Positions 18,079 to 26,326 of a stretch of DNA of 41,666 nucleotides are shown here, one piece after another. The DNA comes from an uncultured Selenomonadales bacterium (GTDB lineage Bacteria > Bacillota > Negativicutes > Acidaminococcales > Acidaminococcaceae). The translations under genes were made by a program, and so were the position numbers. The notes under the pieces are model-generated. The model was given only the letters and a program-made list of their open reading frames with translations, did no database searches and was not told the DNA's origin. The stretch spans positions 1-41,666 of the forward strand of contig OMYP01000026.1 of the NCBI GenBank assembly GCA_900315345.1. Reading direction: 5' to 3'. The first letter of the stretch is position 1. Every line of letters starts with the position of its first letter.

Positions 18079-19461
18079 ATGATTCAGGAAGATACGATCA
18101 GCGCGGTCACTACCGCACCGGGAAACGCGGCTATAGGAATTATACGAATCAGCGGCCCAGAGGCGCTGAAAATAGCAGAAAAGATTTTTTTTGCTGCTTC
18201 CGGTAAAAAACTGGAAGCCTATCCGTCCCACACTATGGCATACGGATTTGTAAGAGATGAAAAAGGCGTAGATATAGACGAAGTACTGGCTGTTTATATG
18301 AAGGCGCCTCGCTCTTATACGGCGGAAGACGTGGTAGAGATCCAATGCCATGGGGGTATGCAGAGTTTACGGAATATCCTGCGTCTTACCTATTATTACG
18401 GGGCAAGGGCGGCAGAACCGGGTGAATTTACCAAACGGGCTTTTTTAAACGGACGGATCGATCTTGTGCAGGCCGAAGCGGTGATGGATATCATCAATTC
18501 AAAAAGTTCGGCTGCTTTAAAAATTGCTGTGCAGCAGCAGGAAGGTTTTCTTTCCGGAAAGCTGAAAGAAATAAGGAAAGAGCTGAAGGATGTTATTGTA
18601 CATCTGGAAGCGGTCATCGATTATCCGGAAGAGGATATAGAAGACGTTACATATAATGAAGTAACAGTTGCAATTGAAAAAGCAAAAGAAGAAACAAAAG
18701 CTCTTTTAAACGGAGCCCATACAGGAAAAATTTTGAAAGAAGGACTCCGGACTGCTATTATTGGACGTCCTAATGTGGGAAAATCCAGTTTGCTGAATAC
18801 GCTGCTGAAGGAAGAAAGGGCGCTGGTATCTGAATATGAAGGAACTACCCGCGACGTGATTGAAGAGCAGCTGGTGATCGGCGGCATTCCCGTTCTTCTG
18901 GCTGATACGGCGGGCATCCATGATACGGAAGATTTTGTGGAAAAGCTTGGGGTGGAACGGAGCCGGGCTTTTCTGGACAAAGCGGAACTGATTATGGTGG
19001 TACTGGACGGAACCAGTCCATTGACTCCGGATGACGAGGCAATTTTAAATGCCGTGAAAGGGAAAAATACTGTTTTTGTTGTAAATAAAACAGATATTGC
19101 GGAAAGCCTGATCACAAATGAACTGGCAAATCGATTCTCCCGGGAAAATATCATTGAAATTTCCGCAAAAACCAAGGAAGGAATTGATCTGCTGGAGAAC
19201 TGGCTGAAGGAATATGTTTACGGAAGCAACCGGCAGACGGATGAAGAAGTTTATATACAGAATGAACGACAGATTGAATTGCTGAGACAGGCCCATGAAA
19301 GTTTGACCGATGCGGCAGATGCAGCGGTGAACCGCCTTCCTTACGATTGCCTTACCATTGATGTAGACAGGGCTCTGACTCTGATGGGGGAAATTACAGG
19401 GGAGACGGTGCGGGATGAGATCATTAATGAAATTTTTGCCCGGTTCTGTGTTGGAAAGTGA
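18079..19461 (+). CDS. mnmE: tRNA modification GTPase MnmE
   Basis: 460 residues. With MnmG it installs the (carboxymethyl)aminomethyl group on wobble U34 of several tRNAs. It has an N-terminal folate-binding domain (EDTISAVTTAPGNAAIGIIRISG), a helical domain, and an inserted G domain with GRPNVGKSS (G1), TTRD (G2), DTAG (G3) and NKTD (G4). The C-terminus ends FCVGK, the functional C-(I/L/V)-G-K motif with its catalytic Cys. Length is standard. It starts a new transcription unit after the jag terminator, though no clear promoter stands out in 17988-18078. mnmG begins 6 nt later. Confidence 0.97.
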   Translation: MIQEDTISAVTTAPGNAAIGIIRISGPEALKIAEKIFFAASGKKLEAYPSHTMAYGFVRDEKGVDIDEVLAVYMKAPRSYTAEDVVEIQCHGGMQSLRNILRLTYYYGARAAEPGEFTKRAFLNGRIDLVQAEAVMDIINSKSSAALKIAVQQQEGFLSGKLKEIRKELKDVIVHLEAVIDYPEEDIEDVTYNEVTVAIEKAKEETKALLNGAHTGKILKEGLRTAIIGRPNVGKSSLLNTLLKEERALVSEYEGTTRDVIEEQLVIGGIPVLLADTAGIHDTEDFVEKLGVERSRAFLDKAELIMVVLDGTSPLTPDDEAILNAVKGKNTVFVVNKTDIAESLITNELANRFSRENIIEISAKTKEGIDLLENWLKEYVYGSNRQTDEEVYIQNERQIELLRQAHESLTDAADAAVNRLPYDCLTIDVDRALTLMGEITGETVRDEIINEIFARFCVGK

Positions 19462-19467
19462 GAAAAG

Positions 19468-21360
19468 ATGAGCATAATTGTTGATTCCTATGATGTAATC
19501 GTCATCGGCGCGGGGCATGCAGGGGTAGAAGCCAGCCTGGCGGCAGCGCGGCTGGGATATAAAACCCTGCTGGCAACCCTTTCCCTTGATAATATTGCCC
19601 TGATGCCCTGTAACCCTTCTGTAGGCGGCAGCGCCAAAGGACAGCTGGTAGGAGAAATTGACGCCCTGGGGGGCCAGATGGGTATCAGTGCCGATGAAGC
19701 CTGTATCCAGATGCGCATGCTGAATACGGGAAAAGGTTACGCTGTTCATTCCCTGCGTGCCCAGGCGGACAAACCTTTTTATCATGTAATCATGAAAAAA
19801 GTGGTTGAAAACCAGGAAAACCTTGACGTAAAACAGCTGATGATCGATAAGCTGCTTGTGCGGAATGATGAAGTTGTGGGAGTAGAAGCAGAAACAGGGG
19901 AAGTGTTTGAGACAAACAGCGTAATCCTGTGTACGGGAACTTATTTACGCAGCAAAATCGTATTCGGCAGCGTCAATTATGAATCGGGTCCCAATGGATT
20001 GCGCAGCGCCAATAAATTATCGGAATCCCTGCTGGAAGCAGGGGTTGAACTGAAACGGTTCAAAACAGGAACGCCGGCCCGTGTGGACAGGCGCAGCCTT
20101 GATTTTTCAAAAATGCAGATACAGGAAGGGGACGCGGAACTGCGTAACTTTTCCTATATAAGTAATATAACCAGTCGGAACCAGGTTCCCTGCTGGCTCA
20201 CTTATACGTCTCCCGTAACACACCAGATCATTAAAGATAATTTGGTGCGTTCAGGAATGTTCAACGGGCTGGTGGAAGGGGTAGGTCCCCGGTACTGCCC
20301 GTCCATTGAATCAAAAATCATCCGTTTTAAAGATAAGGAACGCCACCAGCTGTTTATTGAGCCGGAAGGACTGAATACAAACGAAATGTACGTACAGGGC
20401 ATGTCTTCTGCTTTACCGGCAGACGTACAGGTGCAGTTCATGCAGACCATTCCGGGACTGGAACATGTAAAAATGATGCGCCCCGGATATGCCATTGATT
20501 ATGACTGCCTGGATCCCTTGCAATTAAAATCTTCTCTTGAACATAAAAGAATAAAAGGCCTGTTCTCCGCAGGCCAGTCTAACGGTACCAGCGGATATGA
20601 AGAAGCAGCGGGTCAGGGACTGATCGCCGGCATTAACGCTGTCCGCAGACTGCAGCATAAAGAACCGCTGGTTCTGGGACGGAACGAAGCCTATATCGGC
20701 GTACTGATCGATGACCTGGTAACAAAGGGAACCAACGAACCTTACCGGATGATGACTTCCCGTGCAGAATACCGTCTGCTCTTACGGCAGGATAACGGAG
20801 ACCTGCGGCTGACGGAAAAAGGCCGGGAGATCGGCTTGGTAACCGATGAGCGCTGGGAAAAATTTACAAAAAAGCGTTCTGAAATTGAACGGGTGATGCA
20901 TTATCTGGAAACTACCATGGTATCACCAACGGAAGAAACAAATGCAAAGCTTGTATCGGCCGGCAGCGTTCCCCTGAAAAAAGGGGAAAACCTGGCTACG
21001 CTGTTAAAACGCAGTGAAATGTCCTATGACAAGCTGCAGGCATTTTTCGGTGCGCCGGAAATTCCTTCTGTGGTTAAAGAACAGGCGGAAATCCAATGTA
21101 AATATGACGGTTATATATTGAAACAGAAGCAGGCAGTAGAAAAGGCCCTGCGGCTGGAAAACCGGAAAATTCCCGGAGACATGGATTATTTTAAATTGAA
21201 AGAATTGTCCAATGAAGCTGCGGAAAAACTGGATAAGGTACGGCCTGATTCCCTGGGACAGGCGTCCCGGATTTCCGGCGTTTCCCCTGCTGATATCAAT
21301 GTGTTGATGATCGCCTTAGAGGTCCGTCGTCGGCAGGAGGCTGAAAATGATGCCCACTGA
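19468..21360 (+). CDS. mnmG: tRNA uridine-5-carboxymethylaminomethyl synthase MnmG
   Basis: 630 residues, the FAD-dependent partner of MnmE in wobble-uridine modification. The N-terminus holds the FAD site VIGAGHAGVEASLAAAR. Further family blocks are MPCNPSVGGSAKGQLVGE, CTGTYLRSKI, FKTGTPARVDRRSLD, AGQSNGTSGYEEAAGQGL and TSRAEYRLLLRQDNGDLRLT. The C-terminal helical domain ends SPADINVLMIAL. Length matches the family. It begins 6 nt after mnmE and its end overlaps the rsmG start by 14 nt, so the three genes form one coupled unit. Confidence 0.97.
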   Translation: MSIIVDSYDVIVIGAGHAGVEASLAAARLGYKTLLATLSLDNIALMPCNPSVGGSAKGQLVGEIDALGGQMGISADEACIQMRMLNTGKGYAVHSLRAQADKPFYHVIMKKVVENQENLDVKQLMIDKLLVRNDEVVGVEAETGEVFETNSVILCTGTYLRSKIVFGSVNYESGPNGLRSANKLSESLLEAGVELKRFKTGTPARVDRRSLDFSKMQIQEGDAELRNFSYISNITSRNQVPCWLTYTSPVTHQIIKDNLVRSGMFNGLVEGVGPRYCPSIESKIIRFKDKERHQLFIEPEGLNTNEMYVQGMSSALPADVQVQFMQTIPGLEHVKMMRPGYAIDYDCLDPLQLKSSLEHKRIKGLFSAGQSNGTSGYEEAAGQGLIAGINAVRRLQHKEPLVLGRNEAYIGVLIDDLVTKGTNEPYRMMTSRAEYRLLLRQDNGDLRLTEKGREIGLVTDERWEKFTKKRSEIERVMHYLETTMVSPTEETNAKLVSAGSVPLKKGENLATLLKRSEMSYDKLQAFFGAPEIPSVVKEQAEIQCKYDGYILKQKQAVEKALRLENRKIPGDMDYFKLKELSNEAAEKLDKVRPDSLGQASRISGVSPADINVLMIALEVRRRQEAENDAH

Positions 21361-22144
21361 AAATCAGGGAAAAGCTTTTATAGCCAACAGTGCCGGGCTG
21401 TCGGCTGATGCCCTGCAGTGTGTGGATATTCTTGAAAAAAAGTGCCGGGCAGGGGAAATCAGTCTTTCTGATGTTCAGCTGAAGCAGTTTGCAGCATATT
21501 TTGATCTGCTGACAGAAACCAATAAGGTAATGAACCTGACAGCCCTTATATCTCCGGAAGATGTGGCGGTAAAGCATTTTATTGATTCCCTTTTGTGCTA
21601 TGACGAAAGGCTGATGAAAGGAAAAACTGTAATTGATGTGGGAACAGGGGCCGGTTTTCCCGGAATTCCTTTGAAAATTTACGATCCTTCCATAAAGCTG
21701 GTATTACTGGATTCACTGGCGAAACGGCTCTCTTTTCTGGAAAAAGTAACGGAACAGCTGCGTATAACCGGAGTCCGTTTTGAGCATATGCGGGCAGAAG
21801 ACGCGGGACACAGTAAAGTACTGAGAGGAAAATTTGACGTTGCCGTAAGCCGGGCCGTGGCCAGGCTGTCCGTTCTGGCTGAGTACTGTCTGCCGCTGGT
21901 AAAAAAAGGCGGCTCCATGATTGCGTTAAAAGGCAGTAAATATAAGGAAGAGATGGACGAAGCCGGAAAGGCCGTTGGAATCTTGGGCGGAAAAATTATA
22001 GAAGCAAGAGAAGTTGTACTGCCGGGTTTGGATGACGGCAGGGCGATCATTGTGATACAGAAGATCAAAGATACGCCATCTCTCTATCCCCGCAAAGCGG
22101 GCCTGCCGGCAAAAAAGCCTCTTGGCGGTTTAAGCGGTATATAA
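21347..22144 (+). CDS. rsmG: 16S rRNA m7G527 methyltransferase
   Basis: 265 residues. It methylates N7 of G527 in 16S rRNA using S-adenosylmethionine; loss of it gives low-level streptomycin resistance in other bacteria. The SAM-binding motif is VIDVGTGAGFPGIPLKI (~residues 94-110), then LVLLDSLAKRLSFLEKV and VSRAVARLSVLAEYCLPLV. It ends with the usual YPRKAGLPAKKPL. About 25 extra N-terminal residues precede the usual family start. AGGAGG lies 8 nt before the ATG, inside mnmG. A fold-back repeat begins at the base right after its stop codon. Confidence 0.95.
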   Translation: MMPTENQGKAFIANSAGLSADALQCVDILEKKCRAGEISLSDVQLKQFAAYFDLLTETNKVMNLTALISPEDVAVKHFIDSLLCYDERLMKGKTVIDVGTGAGFPGIPLKIYDPSIKLVLLDSLAKRLSFLEKVTEQLRITGVRFEHMRAEDAGHSKVLRGKFDVAVSRAVARLSVLAEYCLPLVKKGGSMIALKGSKYKEEMDEAGKAVGILGGKIIEAREVVLPGLDDGRAIIVIQKIKDTPSLYPRKAGLPAKKPLGGLSGI

Positions 22145-22316
22145 GGAACCACTGATTAATTCGTCTGCACGCTTGCCGGTGCTTTTTGTGAATGACTTCG
22201 TCACTGTCTCTTGACGCAGCCCCGCTGCGCCTTCGAGCCACTTGCCTTCGAGCCACTTCCTTGTCATTCGCAAAAAGCCCTCGGCAAGCGCACAAACTCA
22301 TTTAATCAGTGTTTCC
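22145..22316. repeat. Fold-back (MITE-like) element after rsmG
   Basis: A 172-nt imperfect palindrome. The left arm starts GGAACCACTGATTAA and includes CACGCTTGCCGGTG and CTTTTTGTGAATGAC. The right arm is its reverse complement with a few differences, ending TTAATCAGTGTTTCC. Arms are about 52 nt with roughly 80-85% match. The centre holds a GC hairpin (CGCAGCCCCGCTGCG), a tandem CCTTCGAGCCACTT duplication, and an ACTGTCT/TTCGAGCCAC pair of words also found around the GC hairpin of the gyrB element. ATAA stands on both outer sides, possibly a target duplication or part of the terminus. No protein is encoded. This element and the next fill the rsmG-noc gap. Confidence 0.8.
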
Positions 22317-22320
22317 ATAA

Positions 22321-22361
22321 GGAAATGCTGATTCATATAAACTCATTTAATCAGAGTTTCC
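22321..22361. repeat. Short second copy of the fold-back ends
   Basis: GGAAATGCTGATT and AATCAGAGTTTCC face each other in 41 nt. Positions 22339-22366 repeat 22294-22321 (AAACTCATTTAATCAG then GTTTCCATAAG) with one mismatch in 28 nt. It looks like an internally deleted copy next to the full element. Confidence 0.7.
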
Positions 22362-22445
22362 ATAAGTAATTTTCCTGCAGGCATGGTCATTTTATGGTAA
22401 AATAAAACTATAATTACAGTTAATTGATGAAAGCAGGGAAAACAG

Positions 22446-23324
22446 TTGCAGGACGGTTTTAACGAGCTCAATGTAGAAACTATGAAAGAGGAGGCTCTGC
22501 AGAAAAATACTGATGTGCAGGTGCTCTATGTTCCTCTTTCGAAAATTGTGCCAAATCCATATCAGCCCCGGAAAGAATTTGAATCGGAAGCGCTGTCTGA
22601 ATTAGCAGATTCCATTCGGCAGTACGGCGTATTACAGCCGTTGCTGGTTGCCCCGGGACCTGATAATAATTATATTCTGATAGCCGGGGAACGGCGGCTG
22701 CGGGCGTCAACCATGGCAGGAATGGGTTCTGTACCTGTCATTGTCAGTGAGTATACGACCCAGCAGATTGCAGAGATCGCGCTGATTGAAAACCTGCAGC
22801 GTAAAGATCTGCATTACCTGGAAGAAGCAGAAGGATATGAAAAGCTTGTAAATACTTTTCACCTGACCCAGGAATCCATGGCCGGACGGGTGGGGAAAAA
22901 GCAGTCCACCATTGCCAATAAGCTGCGGCTGCTCAAGCTTTCTCCCTCTGTCCGTAATACGCTTCATGAAAGCGATCTGACCGAGCGGCACGCCCGTGCT
23001 CTGCTGAAACTGGAAAACGAAGAAACACAGAAAACGGTCCTGAAAAAAATAATAAAGGACCACCTGAACGTTAAGCAGACGGAAACGCTGGTAGATAAAA
23101 CCCTTAAACAGGAAGGGAAGTTAAACAAAAAGAAACCGCGCATCGTCATTGTCAACGACGTCCGTATTTATCTCAACAGTATTAAAAATATTATGGATGC
23201 GGTAAAAAATTCCGGGATTCCATCTTGTATGGAGCAGGAAATGGATGGCGATGACGTGGTAGTAACACTGCGCATCAAAAATGTAAAAAAGCGAAAAGAC
23301 CCTAATGTAATTAAACTTTTTTGA
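22446..23324 (+). CDS. noc: Nucleoid occlusion protein Noc (ParB family)
   Basis: 292 residues. Noc binds dispersed DNA sites and blocks septum formation over the chromosome. It has the ParB/Noc N-terminal CTP-binding domain (IVPNPYQPRKEFESEALSEL, ~34-53; GERRLRASTMAG; EIALIENLQRKDLHYLEEAEGY) and a central helix-turn-helix (ESMAGRVGKKQSTIANKLRLL). The start is assigned to TTG 22446 by frame and homologous length; ATG 22482 is an alternative, and neither has a strong ribosome site. A TATAAT at 22409-22414 may be its -10. It stands before parA-parB, as in Bacillota. That it is Noc and not a second Spo0J is inferred from this context. Confidence 0.88.
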   Translation: MQDGFNELNVETMKEEALQKNTDVQVLYVPLSKIVPNPYQPRKEFESEALSELADSIRQYGVLQPLLVAPGPDNNYILIAGERRLRASTMAGMGSVPVIVSEYTTQQIAEIALIENLQRKDLHYLEEAEGYEKLVNTFHLTQESMAGRVGKKQSTIANKLRLLKLSPSVRNTLHESDLTERHARALLKLENEETQKTVLKKIIKDHLNVKQTETLVDKTLKQEGKLNKKKPRIVIVNDVRIYLNSIKNIMDAVKNSGIPSCMEQEMDGDDVVVTLRIKNVKKRKDPNVIKLF

Positions 23325-23330
23325 ACAACT

Positions 23331-23360
23331 TGTGGATAACTTTGTGAATACTGTGGATAA
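23331..23360 (-). promoter_or_regulatory. Cluster of DnaA boxes upstream of parA
   Basis: TGTGGATAA at 23331-23339 and again at 23352-23360 (both perfect, same orientation) flank TGTGAATAC at 23343-23351 (two mismatches), at about one-helix-turn spacing. They lie between the noc stop and the parA start. Confidence 0.75.
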
Positions 23361-23431
23361 ATCTTTCGGTTCGTTTGTAAGGAAGAAATGGAATTTTCAT
23401 CCGGACAGCGATTGTAATGGAGGGAAATGTT

Positions 23432-24193
23432 GTGGTTAAGGTCATTGCGTTAGCCAATCAGAAAGGCGGCGTCGGAAAGACGACAACGGCAGTAAATTTA
23501 GCAGCCTGCCTGGCCGTGGAAGGACGCAAAGTACTGCTTGTGGATTCAGATCCCCAGGGAAATACGACCAGTGGTCTGGGATTGGATAAACGGGACATTA
23601 AAAAAAGTATTTATGATATGATCATAAAAGATGTGCCGGCAAAAGATGTGATCGTCCCTACCGCGTATGAAAACCTTTCCCTGCTGCCGGCAACAATAGC
23701 ATTAGCCGGGGCAGAGATAGAACTCGTCAATATGATGAGCCGGGAAAACCGTTTAAAGAACGCGCTGGAACGGGTCAAATACGATTATGATTACGTGCTG
23801 ATAGACTGCCCGCCTTCTTTGGGACTGCTTACACTGAATGCCCTTACGGCTGCAAGTTCGGTCATCATACCCATCCAGTGTGAATTTTACGCACTGGAAG
23901 GTGTGACCATGCTTATGAATACGATCCAGCTTGTACAGCGGAACCTGAATCCGGCTTTAAAGCTGGAAGGCGTGGTTATGACCATGTTTGATGCGAGGAC
24001 AAACCTTGCTTCGGATGTGGTGAGTGAAGTTAAAAAGTATTTTTCTGCCAAAATGTACAATACCATTATTCCCCGTAATGTAAAGCTGAGCGAAGCACCC
24101 AGCCATGGGGAACCTGTTATCGTATACGATCCCAGAAGTAAAGGCGCCCAGGTATATCAGGAGCTTGCCAGGGAGGTAATCGGCGATGAGTAA
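23432..24193 (+). CDS. parA: Chromosome partitioning ATPase ParA/Soj
   Basis: 253 residues, a deviant Walker ATPase that moves ParB-parS complexes and, in B. subtilis, controls DnaA. It starts MVKVIALANQKGGVGKTTTAVNLA with the deviant P-loop KGGVGKTT; other motifs are VDSDPQGN and DYVLIDCPPSLGLLTLNAL. I choose GTG 23432 because GGAGGG lies 7 nt upstream and the length then equals Soj; the ATG at 23417 would place that site inside the gene. It overlaps parB by 8 nt. Three DnaA-box sequences lie just upstream, so DnaA may regulate it. Confidence 0.95.
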   Translation: MVKVIALANQKGGVGKTTTAVNLAACLAVEGRKVLLVDSDPQGNTTSGLGLDKRDIKKSIYDMIIKDVPAKDVIVPTAYENLSLLPATIALAGAEIELVNMMSRENRLKNALERVKYDYDYVLIDCPPSLGLLTLNALTAASSVIIPIQCEFYALEGVTMLMNTIQLVQRNLNPALKLEGVVMTMFDARTNLASDVVSEVKKYFSAKMYNTIIPRNVKLSEAPSHGEPVIVYDPRSKGAQVYQELAREVIGDE

Positions 24194-25172
24194 GCACAGC
24201 GGTCTGGGAAGGGGACTGGAATCCCTCCTTTCTTCCAGCGAGTCCCAGTATGAAACGGCATTGCCTTCAGATAACGAGGGAACGATAGAAGTTGCTGTGG
24301 AAAGCATAAAGCCCAACCCATGGCAGCCCAGAAAAACCTTTGACAAGGAAAAATTAAAAGAACTTTGTGATTCGATTAAAAAACACGGCATTATCCAGCC
24401 GCTTATCGTCCGCAAAAAGGGATTGGGTTATGAACTGGTTGCCGGAGAACGGCGCCTCAGAGCCGCAAAACTGGCAAAGCTGGATAAAGTCCCCGTTTTA
24501 GTCCGGGATTACGATGAAAAGCAGATGCGGGAGCTTTCTCTTGTGGAGAATATACAGCGGCATGACTTGAATCCGCTGGAGGAAGCCAAAGCAATTCAGG
24601 AGCTGATGAAACAGTGTTCCTATACCCAGGCCCAGGTGGCCGAACGGGTAGGCAGAAGCCGTGCCGCCGTTGCCAATTTGCTTCGGATGCTGAATTTGCC
24701 GGAAGAGCTTCAGGCATTTGTAGCAGATGAAACGGTAACTGCGGGGCAGATGCGGCCTCTTCTTGCACTGACAGATAAAAAGCAGCAGCTGGAACTGGGA
24801 AAAGCGCTGAAAGAACACGGCTGGAACGCCCGTACTGTGGAAGAGATCGTGAAAGCGGTCAAAGAAGGAAAAGAAATCCAGATAGTAGATGAAAAGGTTG
24901 TCATTTTAGAAAAGAAAGAAAAGCCGGCTTCCAAAAAAGGGAAGAAGGATGCAGGGGCTTCCGATATTCATTACAGGCAGTTTGAAGAAAACCTGGTTGA
25001 AGTATTGGGAACGAAAGTCCGCATCGTTACGAAAAATGACAAAGCCGGGAAAATCGAAATAGATTATTATTCTCTGGATGACCTGGACCGGATCTGCGGT
25101 CTGCTGAATGGGAAAAGCGACAGTAACAGCGTAGGGACAGCTCCCTGGCTGAAGACAAAATTTACGGTATAA
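24186..25172 (+). CDS. parB: Chromosome partitioning protein ParB/Spo0J
   Basis: 328 residues. It binds parS sites near oriC, spreads as a CTP-dependent clamp and recruits SMC. The start MSKHSGLGRGLESLLSS is the ParA-stimulating peptide type. CTP-site motifs are PNPWQPRKTFD, GYELVAGERRLRAAKLA and ELSLVENIQRHDLNPLEEA. The HTH is YTQAQVAERVGRSRAAVANLLRML. A Lys-rich linker (KKEKPASKKGKKD) precedes the C-terminal dimer domain. It is translationally coupled to parA. I found no clear parS palindrome in this window. Confidence 0.96.
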   Translation: MSKHSGLGRGLESLLSSSESQYETALPSDNEGTIEVAVESIKPNPWQPRKTFDKEKLKELCDSIKKHGIIQPLIVRKKGLGYELVAGERRLRAAKLAKLDKVPVLVRDYDEKQMRELSLVENIQRHDLNPLEEAKAIQELMKQCSYTQAQVAERVGRSRAAVANLLRMLNLPEELQAFVADETVTAGQMRPLLALTDKKQQLELGKALKEHGWNARTVEEIVKAVKEGKEIQIVDEKVVILEKKEKPASKKGKKDAGASDIHYRQFEENLVEVLGTKVRIVTKNDKAGKIEIDYYSLDDLDRICGLLNGKSDSNSVGTAPWLKTKFTV

Positions 25173-25187
25173 GTAAAAGGAACATAT

Positions 25188-25883
25188 ATGACTGGATTAG
25201 GGACAATGGTCAACTGTGCGGCAATTATCGGCGGCTGCGCAGTTGGCCTTATTTTAAGAAAAGGGTTTCCTGAAAAATGGCAGGAAACCATTATGTACGG
25301 CGTAGCCCTCTGCATTTTTCTAATCGGACTGGAAATGGCCCAGAAGAGCCAGAATGTAATACTGGTGATTGCCAGCATAGTAATCGGCAGCATTATCGGT
25401 GAAATGTTGGATATAAACGGGAAGCTGAACCGCTTTGGCGCCTGGGTGGAAAAGAAAATGCTGGGAAACAGGACCCAGACCTCTGGTTCTTTTGGCAAGG
25501 CCTTTATTTCTGCCAGCCTGGTCTTTTGTATCGGCGCCATGGCTATCGTAGGAAGCATAGAGGAAGGCCTTACCGGTAACCATCAGATTTTATTTGCCAA
25601 AGCCATGCTTGACTGTATTCTTTCTATTATATTTGGCGCCAATATGGGTGCCGGTGTTGCCCTTTCCGCAGTTCCGGTAGGACTGTACCAGGGTTCCATT
25701 ACGTTACTGGCAGCCTGGATGCAGAACCTTCTGACCCCGGATGTGATCCGGGAGGTAAGCGCAACCGGAGGAGTCCTGATCATGGCAATCGGCATTGTAC
25801 AGGCAAGATTGCTGCCGATTCGTCTGGCAAATCAGATTCCTGCACTACCTGTTGCCATATTGCTGGTAAAAATTTTTATGTAA
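25188..25883 (+). CDS. DUF554 family membrane protein
   Basis: 231 residues with six to seven hydrophobic segments. The family pattern is clear: GTMVNCAAIIGGCAVGLILRKGFPEKWQ at the start, then IGLEMAQ, VIASIVIGSIIGEMLDINGKLNRFG, FISASLVFCIGAMAIVGSIEEGLTGN and LGFAILIMAIGI-like end segments. DUF554 (YdfK/YqgA-like) proteins are inner-membrane proteins without an agreed biochemical role; transport is only suspected. It begins 15 nt after parB and probably rides on the same transcript. The 443 nt that follow contain a solo repeat arm (25899-25929), AT-rich DNA and the livJ promoter. Confidence 0.88.
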   Translation: MTGLGTMVNCAAIIGGCAVGLILRKGFPEKWQETIMYGVALCIFLIGLEMAQKSQNVILVIASIVIGSIIGEMLDINGKLNRFGAWVEKKMLGNRTQTSGSFGKAFISASLVFCIGAMAIVGSIEEGLTGNHQILFAKAMLDCILSIIFGANMGAGVALSAVPVGLYQGSITLLAAWMQNLLTPDVIREVSATGGVLIMAIGIVQARLLPIRLANQIPALPVAILLVKIFM

Positions 25884-25898
25884 GAAAATGCCGATATA

Positions 25899-25929
25899 CG
25901 TGCAGACGAAGTAATCAGTGGTTTCATAA
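25899..25929 (-). repeat. Solo arm of the fold-back element
   Basis: The reverse complement reads GAAACCACTGATTACTTCG then TCTGCACG, matching the outer ~28 nt of the left arm of the element at 22145 with two or three differences. The other arm is missing, so this is a remnant. Confidence 0.65.
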
Positions 25930-26144
25930 CTTTTTTATGGATTTTTCAAAAAGCGTGCAACTTCTTATTGCAATTTACGTTTTTTTATTCAGGCAAACAG
26001 CATATTTTTGCTGTAAATGATTATGCAAAAACGTTTATAAAAAGACAGAAGTGTTTTTATTATGGACTCCAAAAATAAAAGTGACAAAAATGTTACTATT
26101 TTTTTGCCAAATATAAGGGAATGCATGTTTTTGTCGGGAAATTA

Positions 26145-26174
26145 TTGACAAATATGTGAAACAGTTTCTATAAT
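26145..26174 (+). promoter_or_regulatory. livJ promoter
   Basis: TTGACA (26145-26150), an 18-nt spacer and TATAAT (26169-26174), followed by a ~145-nt untranslated leader to livJ. Confidence 0.85.
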
Positions 26175-26208
26175 ATGGAAATAGAAGCAAATTATTTATT
26201 TCCATATT
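26172..26208. promoter_or_regulatory. Perfect inverted repeat overlapping the livJ -10
   Basis: AATATGGAAATA (26172-26183) and TATTTCCATATT (26197-26208) are perfect 12-nt complements with a 13-nt gap. The left arm starts inside the -10 hexamer. It could be a repressor operator or a 5' stem that stabilises the mRNA. Confidence 0.6.
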
Positions 26209-26326
26209 AAAAATTTTATGAATCATTTTGAAAGTAAATTATATTTATTTCATTTTATTATGGATATCAAATGAGGGGACTTCTTAAATCTTTTAAAATC
26301 AAAGTTGAAGGAAAGGTGAAGACAAA

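Noticed and set aside
19134..19150. Noc-binding-like sequence TCTCCCGGGAAAA in mnmE
   Set aside because: It differs from the B. subtilis Noc site at two or more positions and is alone, so chance is likely.
23400..25200. parS site near parAB
   Set aside because: I looked for the TGTTTCACGTGAAACA-type palindrome in the window and saw no convincing copy; sites may lie outside.
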